64,000 nt of DNA from Terriglobia bacterium (GTDB lineage Bacteria > Acidobacteriota > Terriglobia > Terriglobales > Acidobacteriaceae), in assembly GCA_020073495.1 (NCBI GenBank), contig JAIQFD010000002.1, positions 620,001 to 684,000 of the forward strand, read 5' to 3'. Of the stretch, positions 1 to 8,854 are shown piece by piece. Position 1 is the first letter of the stretch; every line of letters begins with the position of its first letter. Below the pieces are notes generated by a model, which saw nothing but the letters and a program-made list of their open reading frames with translations, made no database searches and was not told the DNA's origin. A program made the position numbers and the translations under genes.

Positions 1-149
1 TGCCTGCGGACCGGGCGGCTGCTGACCACGAACGCGCGCCGTTTGCCGCCCAGCACGGCGACCAGCTGCTCGCCCGCGCGGCGCAGTAGTCCGCTCTCGA
101 CGAAGGCCGAGTAGGGGCGCGGCGGCACGGCGATGTTGACTTCTTTCAC
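1..149 (-). CDS. aroB: 3-dehydroquinate synthase, N-terminal fragment
   Basis: Only the first 49 codons lie in the window; the gene continues past position 1. The reading starts at a GTG (147-149) and gives V-K-E-V-N-I-A-V-P-P-R-P-Y followed by a segment rich in R, A and V that ends in a beta-strand reading AFVVSS. This fits the N-terminal domain of AroB, the shikimate-pathway enzyme that converts DAHP to 3-dehydroquinate, where a short strand, a glycine-containing turn and the NAD-domain strand 'xxVVTD/SS' are usual. The gene is divergent from nadB with about 110 bp between them. The call rests on a short fragment, so it is moderate. Confidence 0.6.
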   Translation of the reverse strand, partial: MKEVNIAVPPRPYSAFVESGLLRRAGEQLVAVLGGKRRAFVVSSRPVRR

Positions 150-243
150 GGCGTTTCATCATAGCCGAAGGCCAAGTGACGGCGGGAGAAATGCGGGAAG
201 TCGAGCGCACTCCGGCTCACCGATTGCAAACCGGGCCGGGTGT

Positions 244-249
244 TATCAT
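244..249 (+). promoter_or_regulatory. Extended -10 box of nadB
   Basis: TGTTATCAT gives an extended -10 (TGn plus TATCAT). The expected transcription start lies about 3 nt before the nadB ATG at 259, so the transcript would be nearly leaderless. No good -35 is seen. Confidence 0.5.
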
Positions 250-258
250 TTTGCCGGC

Positions 259-1842
259 ATGAAGAGCGTCCCAGCCGAAACCGACTTCATTGTCGTGGGT
301 GCCGGCATCGCGGGCATGCGCGCAGCCATCGAACTGGCCGCCGCGGGGCGCGTCCTTGTGCTCGCCAAGAACGAGCTCACCGAATCAGCCACCCAGTACG
401 CTCAGGGCGGCATCGCCGTCGCGCTCAGCGACGAGGACGAGATCAGCCTTCACCTTCAGGACACGCTCAATGCCGGCGACGGCCTGTGCAATGTCGAAGC
501 CGCCAAGGTGCTGGTCGAGGAGGGCCCGGAGCGCATCCAGGAACTCATCGATTGGGGCACGCAGTTCGACCGGCACGGCACCAAGCTGACTTTCACGCGC
601 GAAGGCGCGCACAGCCGCTCGCGCGTGTTGCACGCCCACGGCGACTCCACCGGACGGGAGATCGGGCGCGCGCTCTACCACAAGGCAAAGACGTTCAGGA
701 ACATCTCCTTCTGCGAATTCGAGTTTGCCGTCGACCTGTGTCATCACGACGGCCGCGTGGGAGGCATCGAGCTGATCAACGAGAAGGGCGAGGTGAAAGA
801 GGTCCACGCGTCGGCGGTGCTGCTGGCCACGGGCGGCATCGGGCAGGTCTACAAGGAGACGACCAACCCGGGCGTGGCGACCGGCGACGGCGTGGCCATG
901 GCCTACCGCGCCGGAGCAGAGATCAGCGACATGGAGTTCGTGCAGTTCCATCCCACGGCGCTGTACGTCAAGGGGGCGCCCCGGTTCCTGCTGTCGGAGG
1001 CGTTGCGGGGCGAAGGCGCGATCCTGCGCAACCAGGAGATGGTGCGCTTCATGTCCAAGTACCACTCCATGGCGGAACTGGCGCCGCGGGACGTGGTGGC
1101 CCGCGCCATCGCGCATGAGATGGAGCGCTCGAAAGCGCCCGATCCCTGCGTCTTCCTGGACATGACGCATCTCGAGGGCAAGCACCTCCGAGAACGCTTC
1201 CCACGCATCTACGCCACCTGCATGGAGTTCAACATCGACATGGAGACGGACCTGATGCCGGTACGGCCCGCGGCGCACTATGCCATGGGCGGCGTACGCA
1301 CCGACCTGGAGGGCAGGACGAACCTGCCCGGACTCTATGCCGCGGGCGAGTGCGCCTGCACCGGCGTGCACGGAGCGAACCGCCTGGCCAGCAATTCCCT
1401 GCTCGAGGGGCTGGTGTACGGAGCGCGCGCCGGCCGCACCCTCTGCACCGAAGCACGCCCGGTGGGGCACAAGAACAATCCCGGCAACAAGGCAGGCACA
1501 AGGATCGAGGCCCCGGGTGAGCCGAACGGACCGGCGGCCGAGGGGATCATCCACGGCGTGCAAGACTTGGCGTGGAAGGAGGTCGGCATCGTGCGCAATG
1601 GCGGGCAACTGCGGCAGGCCATCCATCAGCTCGAACGATGGCACGACCGCCTTCCGCCCATGACCAGCCGGCGTAACTGCGAGGCCCATAACATCTACCA
1701 GAGCGCGCTGCTGATCGCGCGCTCGGCGCTGGCGCGCGAAGAGAGCCGCGGCGCCCATTACCGCCTGGACTACCCCAGCCACAACGACGCCAAGTTCCAC
1801 AAGCATTCGGTCGTCGTGCGCGACAAGACTCGCTTCGAATAA
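259..1842 (+). CDS. nadB: L-aspartate oxidase
   Basis: This flavoenzyme oxidises L-aspartate to iminoaspartate, the first step of de novo NAD synthesis in the cytoplasm. The protein is 527 residues, normal for NadB. The N-terminus has the FAD Rossmann motif VVGAGIAGMRAAIE near residue 15, followed by TQYAQGGIA. The succinate-dehydrogenase-like core includes HARGDSTG-type sequence (HAHGDSTGREIG), EFVQFHPTAL and RPAAHYAMGGV. The C-terminus carries ECACTGVHGANRLASNSLLEG. The ATG at 259 is preferred over upstream ATG codons because the homologous sequence starts there and a -10 box lies just before it. No nadA or nadC partner is visible next to it. Confidence 0.95.
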   Translation: MKSVPAETDFIVVGAGIAGMRAAIELAAAGRVLVLAKNELTESATQYAQGGIAVALSDEDEISLHLQDTLNAGDGLCNVEAAKVLVEEGPERIQELIDWGTQFDRHGTKLTFTREGAHSRSRVLHAHGDSTGREIGRALYHKAKTFRNISFCEFEFAVDLCHHDGRVGGIELINEKGEVKEVHASAVLLATGGIGQVYKETTNPGVATGDGVAMAYRAGAEISDMEFVQFHPTALYVKGAPRFLLSEALRGEGAILRNQEMVRFMSKYHSMAELAPRDVVARAIAHEMERSKAPDPCVFLDMTHLEGKHLRERFPRIYATCMEFNIDMETDLMPVRPAAHYAMGGVRTDLEGRTNLPGLYAAGECACTGVHGANRLASNSLLEGLVYGARAGRTLCTEARPVGHKNNPGNKAGTRIEAPGEPNGPAAEGIIHGVQDLAWKEVGIVRNGGQLRQAIHQLERWHDRLPPMTSRRNCEAHNIYQSALLIARSALAREESRGAHYRLDYPSHNDAKFHKHSVVVRDKTRFE

Positions 1843-1849
1843 ACCTCGC

Positions 1850-2824
1850 CTACGGACTGGACGGGCCCCCAGCCTCCGGCTCATGCTTTTTCGGCAACGC
1901 GATCGAGGCGCCGATGGAGACGGCAAGCACCACCGCCACGACGCCGAGGGCGAGGTGGATGGGCATGTCGTAATAGTGCGAAAGCAGCATCTTCGCCCCG
2001 ATGAACATGAGTATGACCGCAAGCCCGTAATGCAGGTAGTGAAACAGCTCCATCATCCCAGACAGCGCAAAGTAGAGGGAGCGGAGGCCCAGCACGGCGA
2101 AGACGTTCGAGGTGTACACGATGAACGGGTCCTGCGTGACCGCCAGGACCGCCGGGATGGAATCGGTGGCGAACAGCACGTCGGTGGTCTCGACCAGCAC
2201 CAGCACCAGCGCCAGGGGCGTGGCAAACCAGCCTTGCGGCGTGTGCTCGAAAAACCGGTCGTCCTTGTAATCGTGGGTTACACGGACATGCTTGCGGAAC
2301 AGCTTCAGCACCCAGCTGTCCTTGGGACTGATCGCTACCCCGCGATGTACGGCGAGCTTGACGCCTGTGTACACCAGGAACGCGCCGAATACGTAGATGA
2401 TCCACTGCACGCGGCGGATGAGAGTCACGCCGGTCGCGATGAAAATGGCCCGCATGATGAGCGCGCCCAGGATCCCCCAGAACAACACCTTGTGCTGGAT
2501 CTGCCGTGGCACCGCAAAATGGCGGAAGATCAGCAGAAAGACGAAAAGGTTATCGACGCTGAGCGACTCTTCAATGAGATAACCGGTCACGAACTCGAGC
2601 GCGAGCTGGCGATTGGGCTTGGCCCAGCTGCCGGTCATCAGATGACCGAAATGGTAGATGAGAACGGCGAATGTGGCGGCCAGGCCGACCCACACCACGG
2701 TCCACGCGAGGGCCTCGCGGTAGCGCACGGCGTGTGCCTTGCGATGGAAGACCCCCAGGTCCAACACGAGCATCGCCAGCACGAACGCGTTGAATAAGAC
2801 CCAGAACAGCCAGTTCCCGGCCAT
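1850..2824 (-). CDS. TerC/Alx family integral membrane protein
   Basis: A 324-residue polytopic inner-membrane protein with about nine hydrophobic segments, matching the TerC family (E. coli Alx is close in length). Characteristic acidic membrane residues are visible in EESLSVDNLFVF and in TTDVLFATDSIPA, motifs shared by TerC proteins implicated in manganese or other metal export and tellurite resistance. A GGAGAAAA ribosome site precedes the ATG. The upstream spacer to the next gene is only 57 nt, too short for the yybP-ykoY Mn riboswitch that often precedes such genes. The substrate cannot be told from sequence. Confidence 0.88.
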   Translation of the reverse strand: MAGNWLFWVLFNAFVLAMLVLDLGVFHRKAHAVRYREALAWTVVWVGLAATFAVLIYHFGHLMTGSWAKPNRQLALEFVTGYLIEESLSVDNLFVFLLIFRHFAVPRQIQHKVLFWGILGALIMRAIFIATGVTLIRRVQWIIYVFGAFLVYTGVKLAVHRGVAISPKDSWVLKLFRKHVRVTHDYKDDRFFEHTPQGWFATPLALVLVLVETTDVLFATDSIPAVLAVTQDPFIVYTSNVFAVLGLRSLYFALSGMMELFHYLHYGLAVILMFIGAKMLLSHYYDMPIHLALGVVAVVLAVSIGASIALPKKHEPEAGGPSSP

Positions 2825-2881
2825 TCAGTTTTCTCCGGTCGGCATTGTAACTGCGAGGTGTCGAATGTGCTGTGCGTTGGT

Positions 2882-4684
2882 TCACCCGGTGAGCGATTCC
2901 CACCCGCGTCGTTCCAGGTCCCAGAAGATGAAGGCGATGCCTGCAGCCGCACAAAGCAGCAGGCCGAATCCCAGGGCGAAGCGGCCGAAGACGACGTACC
3001 CGATGCCGAACAGGGCCGAGTAGATCATCCCGCAGCCCACGATCCAGTCCACCGCAGCCCAGCGCAGACTCTGCCGGGAGACATGGTTACGCGCGAAGGC
3101 GCGCCATCCCGCCGCCGCGGGCTGCACCTTGTCGTAGAACGCCTGCAGCCTGGCTGCGGGTTCCGGCGGCGTCAGGTAGGTGACGACCAGCCAGCTCACG
3201 GTAGTAAAGGCCGTGGTAAGGATCATGAGCCACGCGAAACCGTGGGCATCGTCGGAGCTCAGGGGTGCTGCCGGCAGGCGTAGGTCGAACTCCTGCAACC
3301 TCGTGACCACCGGCGCCGACCACCTCGATTGCAGGTAGAGCGAAGACACCGCGGCCGCGGTCATGGCGCTGACCTCCGACCACGCGTTAATACGCCACCA
3401 GAACCAGCGAAGAATGAAAACCAGCCCGGCGCCCGCGCCGATGGCAATGAGGAATTTCCACGCGCCTCCGATCGAGTCCATATAAAACGCGGCGATCCCC
3501 GCAACCAGCGTGACGAATACCGTCGCGACTCGCGAAGCCACCACATAGTGACGCTCTGCTTCTCCCCTGCGCACGAAACGCCGGTAGAAGTCGTTGATCA
3601 GGTAGGACGCGCCCAGGTTGATGTGCGTCCCGATGGTGGACATGAATGCCGCCGCGAAGCCCGCCAGCATCAGCCCGCGCAGGCTCGGAGGAAGTTGCGT
3701 CACCATGACCTGGAGGTAGCCCGCCTCGGGATCCTTCAGGTTCGGATACATCGCGACCGCGACCAGCGCCGCCAGGATCCACGGCCATGGGCGCAATGCG
3801 TAGTGCGCGATGTTGAACAGCAGCGTTGCGCCCAGCGAGTGCCGCTCGTTCTTTGCCGAGAAAATCCGCTGCGCGATGTACCCTCCACCTCCGGGTTCAG
3901 CGCCCGGATACCAGCTCGCCCACCAGTTGATGCTGAGAAACACCAGGAACGTGAGGAACAGGTCGGAGCCGGGCGCCGGGAAAAAGGCGAGCGTGTTCCG
4001 ATGGATGGTCGCGTCATACGCCGCGATCTTTGCTGTCAGCCCGGCCATGCCGCCCACCGCCGCCACCGCGAAGGCAGCCAGCGCGATCACCATGGTCATC
4101 TTCAGGATGAACTGTATGAAGTCGGTCCACAGCACCGACCACAGACCCGAGACCGCGGTGTAGACCAGCGTCAGAGCAGCGATGGCGAGGGCGAGAAGGA
4201 GGGCGTGCAGCTTGTCGAGGCCGAGGGTGATCTCGAGCACCTTGGCCATGGCCAGGTACACCCAGCCCATGATGATGGTGTTCACCGGGAGAGCGAGGTA
4301 GAGCGCGCGAAAGCCGCGCAGAAAGGCTGCCGGCTTGCCCGCGTAGCGCAGCTCCGCGAACTCCATATCGGTGAGCACTCCGGCCCGGCGCCACAGTCGG
4401 GCGAAGAAGAAGACAGTCATCATGCCGCTCAGCGCCATCGCCCACCACAGCCAGTTTCCCGCAATGCCGTTCTTGTAAACCAGGCCGGTAACGACCAGGG
4501 GCGTGTCCGCCCCGAATGTGGTCGCGACCATCGAGGTCCCCGCCAGCCACCACGGCACGCTCCTCCCCGAGATGAAGAACTCGCCCACGCTCCCGCTGGC
4601 GCGCCGGTAGTAATGGAAACCAATGCCGAGGTTGATGGCGAAGTAGACGGCGAGGACGAGCCAGTCGAGCGCGGTCAGTTGCAC
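2882..4684 (-). CDS. Sodium:solute symporter family transporter
   Basis: A 600-residue membrane protein of the SSS family (SGLT/PutP fold). It has some 12-14 hydrophobic spans, beginning with LDWLVLAVYFAINLGIGF, then the SSS-typical FFISGRSVPWWLAGTSMVAT in the second helix and a GAGAG-containing helix near residue 410. These carriers use the Na+ gradient to import sugars, amino acids or carboxylates; the substrate is not identifiable. The start is a GTG with a weak ribosome site. The gene lies downstream of the glutaminyl-cyclase-like gene on the same strand, separated by about 67 nt. Confidence 0.85.
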   Translation of the reverse strand: MQLTALDWLVLAVYFAINLGIGFHYYRRASGSVGEFFISGRSVPWWLAGTSMVATTFGADTPLVVTGLVYKNGIAGNWLWWAMALSGMMTVFFFARLWRRAGVLTDMEFAELRYAGKPAAFLRGFRALYLALPVNTIIMGWVYLAMAKVLEITLGLDKLHALLLALAIAALTLVYTAVSGLWSVLWTDFIQFILKMTMVIALAAFAVAAVGGMAGLTAKIAAYDATIHRNTLAFFPAPGSDLFLTFLVFLSINWWASWYPGAEPGGGGYIAQRIFSAKNERHSLGATLLFNIAHYALRPWPWILAALVAVAMYPNLKDPEAGYLQVMVTQLPPSLRGLMLAGFAAAFMSTIGTHINLGASYLINDFYRRFVRRGEAERHYVVASRVATVFVTLVAGIAAFYMDSIGGAWKFLIAIGAGAGLVFILRWFWWRINAWSEVSAMTAAAVSSLYLQSRWSAPVVTRLQEFDLRLPAAPLSSDDAHGFAWLMILTTAFTTVSWLVVTYLTPPEPAARLQAFYDKVQPAAAGWRAFARNHVSRQSLRWAAVDWIVGCGMIYSALFGIGYVVFGRFALGFGLLLCAAAGIAFIFWDLERRGWESLTG

Positions 4685-4751
4685 GTTGCTGAACTCTTAC
4701 CACGGATTCGAACCCATGCCCATCGCTATTCGAGAGTATCGGAGTAGCGGC

Positions 4752-5726
4752 CTAGCGCAGGTCGAGGAGCCGGATCGTCTCCAGAACCACGTCGCCCGAG
4801 ATCTGCAGGCTCTTCGGGCTCACTTTGTCGAGAGTGTCCTGGTCGGTGTGGTGCAGCGAGTTGTTGTAGCCGTAGTCGAGATCGATGATGTCGGCGACCG
4901 GCACGCCGAGCCGGCCGAAAGGCAGGTGGTCGTCCTCCACCGCGGTCTCGTTCACGAAGAAGTGCGATTGATAACCCAGGTTCGACGCCGCCTGGTACAC
5001 CAGATCCTCGAGCCATGCTGTTGAGTTCTGGTCACGCTGGATGTCTAGGTCCGCGTCGCCGATCATGTCGGTCAGTAGGAAGGCCTTGAGCTCCTTCAGG
5101 GTTCCGTCCTTCTGCCATTTCTCGGCCATGTGCTTGCTGCCGTAGAGGCTGTCCTCCGCAGACCATTGCCGCACCGCCTCCTCGCCGTCGAACCACACCA
5201 GCCAGACGCTGTAGCCCCGCCGTCTGCCCCGCAGATGGTTGGCGAGCTCGAGCAGCAGGCCGGTGGTCGAACCGCCATCGTTCGCCCCGACGAACTTCGG
5301 CCTGCCATACAGCGTGTCGTAATGTGAAGCGATGACGATGATTCCGTCCTTCGTCCCAGCGTACTTGGCGATGATGTTGAACATGGGGACTGAGCCCGCA
5401 GGCGTCTGCGCGGTGAACTCATCGCTCTCCACCTGGTCGCCCTTGAGCCGCGCCACGATGTAGTTCTCGACCTTCTTGTGCGCCGGGCTGCCGATCGGCC
5501 GCGCGCCGAGGCCCACCACCTCGCGCACGTACTTCATGGCCCGTGAGGCATCGATTTTGGGCGCGGTGGCCGGAGCCGGGTCAGCGGTGCGCGCCGGCGC
5601 CGCAGTCTGCGCCGGTTGTGCCGCGGCCTCGATTGGAGGTGGGCTCTTCGTATTTCCGTTCCCTTGAGAGCAACCCGCTGCCGTCAGCAAACTCAACGTG
5701 CCCAGCACGACGGCAATCCGGGTCAT
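4752..5726 (-). CDS. Secreted M28-family lipoprotein, glutaminyl-cyclase-like
   Basis: A 324-residue protein with a lipoprotein signal peptide: MTRIAVVLGTLSLLTAAGC, cysteine at residue 19 as the likely lipidated residue. A Pro/Ala-rich linker follows, then a zinc-dependent M28 fold. ASHYDT, GANDGGS, WFDGEEA and DDHLPF supply the zinc ligands and acid base. The pattern FDGEEA...W...DSLYGSKHMA plus LTDMIGDADL is closer to glutaminyl-peptide cyclotransferases (pyroglutamate-forming) than to M28 aminopeptidases. The start overlaps the tatC stop by 4 nt, so it is translated in the tatB-tatC operon. Envelope location is inferred from the lipobox; the exact reaction is inferred from the motifs. Confidence 0.82.
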   Translation of the reverse strand: MTRIAVVLGTLSLLTAAGCSQGNGNTKSPPPIEAAAQPAQTAAPARTADPAPATAPKIDASRAMKYVREVVGLGARPIGSPAHKKVENYIVARLKGDQVESDEFTAQTPAGSVPMFNIIAKYAGTKDGIIVIASHYDTLYGRPKFVGANDGGSTTGLLLELANHLRGRRRGYSVWLVWFDGEEAVRQWSAEDSLYGSKHMAEKWQKDGTLKELKAFLLTDMIGDADLDIQRDQNSTAWLEDLVYQAASNLGYQSHFFVNETAVEDDHLPFGRLGVPVADIIDLDYGYNNSLHHTDQDTLDKVSPKSLQISGDVVLETIRLLDLR

Positions 5727-6520
5727 GGCGCCTGCGCCTTGGCTTTCCGGCGAGTCGGATGCGCGAACCACGCGATGCCGATGCTCAGCAGGTAAAGCAC
5801 GATCATCGGGGCGGCGAAGATGCACATGTTCAGGATGTCGGTGGTCGGCGTCAGGATGGCGGCGATGATGAAGATCACCAGAATGGAGTAGCGGAAATTG
5901 CGCCACATCCAGCCGGCGCTCACTACCCCCATCAACGATAGGAAGAACACCAGGATGGGCAATTCGAAGATGACGCCCAGGCCGATGATGACGGTCAGGA
6001 ACAGGTCGGTGTACTCGCCGATGGTGATCATCGGCTGGAACTGCTCGCCGTATCCGATCAGGAAGTCCAGCGCCGCCGGATAGACCAGCCTGTAGCCGAA
6101 ATAGCCGCCCGCCAGGAAGAGAAAGACGGTCAGCACCATGAAGGGCACGACGTAGCGCTTCTCGTGCCGGTAGAGGCCGGGGGCGATGAACGCCCATACC
6201 TGGTAGAGGATGAAGGGAGAGGCCAGGAACAGGCCCGCAAGCAACCCAACCTTCAAGTAAAGGTTGAAAGGTTCGGTCGGGTTCAAGTAGACCAGCTGCT
6301 CGCTCTTGTGGTGCGCCCGCAGGGCCTCGACCACCGGCGCCTGCACGTAGACGTAAATCCGCTCGGCGTAGTACCAGGCGGCGCCGAAGCCCACACCCAC
6401 CGCCAGCAGCGAGTAGATGATGCGTTTGCGTAGCTCTTCCAGGTGTTCCAGGAAGCTCATGCCCGGCAGTTCTGAGCGGCTGACAGGAGGTTCGGGTGGG
6501 GCGGCGGCCGTCTCAGGCAC
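5723..6520 (-). CDS. tatC: Sec-independent protein translocase TatC
   Basis: A 265-residue six-span inner-membrane protein, the receptor subunit of the twin-arginine translocon that exports folded proteins. The signature MSFLEHLEELRKRI sits at residues 21-34, and PFILYQVWAFIAPGLY, the highly conserved first periplasmic/second-span region, follows. The GTG start overlaps the tatB end by 8 nt and has a GGAGG ribosome site inside tatB. The next gene overlaps its stop by 4 nt, so three genes appear to be translationally coupled. Confidence 0.95.
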   Translation of the reverse strand: MPETAAAPPEPPVSRSELPGMSFLEHLEELRKRIIYSLLAVGVGFGAAWYYAERIYVYVQAPVVEALRAHHKSEQLVYLNPTEPFNLYLKVGLLAGLFLASPFILYQVWAFIAPGLYRHEKRYVVPFMVLTVFLFLAGGYFGYRLVYPAALDFLIGYGEQFQPMITIGEYTDLFLTVIIGLGVIFELPILVFFLSLMGVVSAGWMWRNFRYSILVIFIIAAILTPTTDILNMCIFAAPMIVLYLLSIGIAWFAHPTRRKAKAQAP

Positions 6521-6854
6521 CTTGCCTCCCCTCGGGCTCGGTGGGTGGCACGCTCAGGCTTTCGCCGGTACCGTTGGTGGGCGCTGCTTCCGGGTACGGA
6601 GCATCCCGGGGGATGGTCTCGAGCGCGATCGGCTTCGGCGCGGGCGGCTCCGGTGGGGCGATTTTCTTGCGTGTCTCCTCGGCTTCCATGTTCCGGACCT
6701 CATCCTCGAGCTGCGCCTTGAACTCGTTGCTAGCGCGCTTGAACTGCGTCAGCGCCTCCCCGATCTGGCGCCCGATCTCCGGCAGCTTCTTCGGCCCGAA
6801 AATAAGCAGGGCAATGAAGAAGATGAACAGCATCTCCGAGAAGCCAAGGTTCAT
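6513..6854 (-). CDS. tatB: Twin-arginine translocase subunit TatB/TatA
   Basis: A 113-residue protein with one N-terminal membrane helix (MNLGFSEMLFIFFIALLIFG), then the Tat hinge FGPKKLPEIGRQIG and an amphipathic helix, a charged segment and a Pro-rich tail. A glutamate at residue 7 in the membrane helix and the long acidic/proline tail favour TatB over TatA; short of experiment the A/B label is uncertain. The ATG at 6854 is chosen because the membrane helix begins there; longer upstream reading would add a non-homologous stretch. It heads the tatB-tatC-cyclase operon. Confidence 0.88.
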   Translation of the reverse strand: MNLGFSEMLFIFFIALLIFGPKKLPEIGRQIGEALTQFKRASNEFKAQLEDEVRNMEAEETRKKIAPPEPPAPKPIALETIPRDAPYPEAAPTNGTGESLSVPPTEPEGRQGA

Positions 6855-7053
6855 AGGCAGATGATACCAGCAGGACGGCGGGCTGCGAGAGCCTCGCCGG
6901 CCGGAGTCTTGGGTGTTTATTACCCCTGACGGTTCCTGGTCTGCAACGTCCAACCGTGAGACGGGAACTTTCGCACCCCCGAACCCCCCGGGCGCATCTT
7001 AAGACTCAAAGAAGCCGGACGATTGGGGCCTGAGGTTCCTGTCGCTACCGTGC

Positions 7054-7059
7054 TATACT
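7054..7059 (+). promoter_or_regulatory. Extended -10 box of the S41 protease gene
   Basis: TGCTATACT, an extended -10. The leader to the ATG at 7110 would be about 44 nt, long enough to carry the GAAGGA ribosome site at 7094-7099. Confidence 0.5.
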
Positions 7060-7109
7060 GCGGGAAATTGGGACGATCTGTGTCCTGCCTGCTGAAGGAA
7101 CCCAGAAAA

Positions 7110-8705
7110 ATGGCTGGTCGTTCTCGTCGCTCTCTCCTCCTCGTGGTTTTCGTCATCCTGCTTTGCGGGGCGCTGGGAGCCGTCTTCGGTCAGCGCGTCA
7201 CCGGCACGCCCCAAAACAGCGATGCCGACATCCGTGAAAGCCTGCGCGAATTCTCCCAGGTGTACGACGTCGTGGAGCAGAACTATGCCGAGCCCGTGAA
7301 CGCCGACAAGGCCATCTATAACGGCGCCATCCCCGGCATGCTGCACGTCCTCGACCCGCACTCGAACTTCTTCGATCCCAAGTCGTACTCCCTGCTGCGC
7401 GAAGAGCAGCGGGGCAAGTACTACGGCGTGGGCATGCAGGTGGGACCGCGGAACAATAAGGTGATCGTGATCGCGCCCTTCGTGGGTACACCGGCGTACC
7501 GCGCCGGCATCCGCCCCGGGGACGTCATCGTCGCCGTGGACGGCAAGCCGACCGACAATCTCACCACCAGTGAGGTCGCCGAGATGCTCAAGGGCCCCAA
7601 GGGAACCGCGGTGCGCATCACCATCCTGCGGGAAGGCTCCGACAAGCCCCTCGAGTTCAAGGTCGTGCGCGACGAGATCCCGCGCGCCAGCGTGGACCTG
7701 AAATTCATGATCAAGCCCGGCATCGGCTACATGCACGTTTCCGGGTTCAACGAAACCACAGAAAAGGAAGTCGAAGACGCCCTCGAAGACTTCGGCGACC
7801 TTAAGGGTTTGATCCTCGACCTGCGCCAGAACCCTGGCGGGCTTCTGAGCGAGGGCGTCGGCGTGGCCGACAAATTCCTGAAGAAGGGTGCCCTGATCGT
7901 CTCGCATCACGGCCGTTCGAGCCCGCGGAAGGAGTACCGAGCGACGCACGGCAACGGCGGCAAGGACTACCCGCTGGTGGTGCTGGTGAACCGCGGGACA
8001 GCCTCGGCGGCGGAGATCGTCGCCGGCGCCATCCAGGACCACGATCGAGGATTGATTGTGGGCGAGACCACTTTCGGCAAGGGCCTGGTGCAGACCGTCT
8101 ATCCGCTGGCGGAGAACACCGGCCTGGCGCTGACCACCGCCAAGTACTACACCCCCAGCGGACGCCTCATCCAGCGCGACTATACCGGCGTCTCTCTCTA
8201 CGACTACTACTACAACCGGGAGGCGCTGGATAACAACGGCAACAAGGAAGTCCGCATGACCGACAGCGGCCGCACCGTCTACGGAGGTGGTGGCATCACC
8301 CCGGACGTGAAGATCGCGGCGCAGAAGAGCAATCGCTTCCAGGACACGATGCTCCAGCATTACGTCTTCTTTAATTTCGCCAAGCACTACCTGATCAACC
8401 GCCATGTGGCGAAGAACTTCGAGGTGGATGACCAGGTACTGAACGAGTTCCGGCGATTCCTCGACGACCAGAAGGTCCCCTACACCGAGGCGGAGCTGGT
8501 GGAGAACAACGACTGGGTGCGGTCGAGCATCAAGAGCGAGCTGTTCATCAGCGAATTCGGCCAGCAGGAAGGCCTGCGGGTGCGCGCGGAGAGCGATCCG
8601 CAGGTGACCAAGGCGCTGGATCTGATGCCCCAAGCCAAGGCCCTGGCGGAGAACGCCAAGAAGATCATCGCCGAGAAGGCGCAGGCCCGCGCGGGAAGCC
8701 AGTGA
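7110..8705 (+). CDS. ctpA: C-terminal processing peptidase (S41 family)
   Basis: A 531-residue exported protease with a signal/anchor helix at residues 8-27. A catalytic region follows with an embedded PDZ domain (residues about 105-185, GMQVGPRNNKV...AGIRPGDVIVAVDG). The S41 catalytic dyad is visible as Ser299 in GTASAAEI and Lys324 in FGKGLVQT. Such Tsp/CtpA enzymes cleave C-terminal regions of periplasmic proteins. The start at 7110 is chosen from the basic-hydrophobic signal sequence and a GAAGGA ribosome site. A long C-terminal extension (after about residue 400) is present, as in other S41 family members of this size. A clear terminator follows. Confidence 0.9.
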   Translation: MAGRSRRSLLLVVFVILLCGALGAVFGQRVTGTPQNSDADIRESLREFSQVYDVVEQNYAEPVNADKAIYNGAIPGMLHVLDPHSNFFDPKSYSLLREEQRGKYYGVGMQVGPRNNKVIVIAPFVGTPAYRAGIRPGDVIVAVDGKPTDNLTTSEVAEMLKGPKGTAVRITILREGSDKPLEFKVVRDEIPRASVDLKFMIKPGIGYMHVSGFNETTEKEVEDALEDFGDLKGLILDLRQNPGGLLSEGVGVADKFLKKGALIVSHHGRSSPRKEYRATHGNGGKDYPLVVLVNRGTASAAEIVAGAIQDHDRGLIVGETTFGKGLVQTVYPLAENTGLALTTAKYYTPSGRLIQRDYTGVSLYDYYYNREALDNNGNKEVRMTDSGRTVYGGGGITPDVKIAAQKSNRFQDTMLQHYVFFNFAKHYLINRHVAKNFEVDDQVLNEFRRFLDDQKVPYTEAELVENNDWVRSSIKSELFISEFGQQEGLRVRAESDPQVTKALDLMPQAKALAENAKKIIAEKAQARAGSQ

Positions 8706-8749
8706 GAGCAGCCGCCGGCCGCTAGCCGCCGATCTTCCGCAAGAACGCA

Positions 8750-8774
8750 AGCCCCGCAGAATACGGGGCTTTTT
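8750..8774 (+). terminator. Rho-independent terminator of the S41 protease gene
   Basis: A 7-bp stem (AGCCCCG / CGGGGCT) with a 7-nt loop is followed by TTTT. Confidence 0.85.
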
Positions 8775-8854
8775 GCTGGCCGCTCGCCGATGACCGACGA
8801 CTGCCGACCGGCGACCCCGCCCGCGATGCGCGACGGCGGCCTGGATTCAGACTC

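Noticed and set aside
385-2022. A 545-codon minus-strand frame opposite nadB
   Set aside because: Entirely antisense to an intact NadB; His/Arg/Val-rich composition typical of shadow frames.
2825-2881. Possible yybP-ykoY manganese riboswitch before the TerC gene
   Set aside because: Only 57 nt upstream, without the paired-helix consensus; too short for the aptamer.
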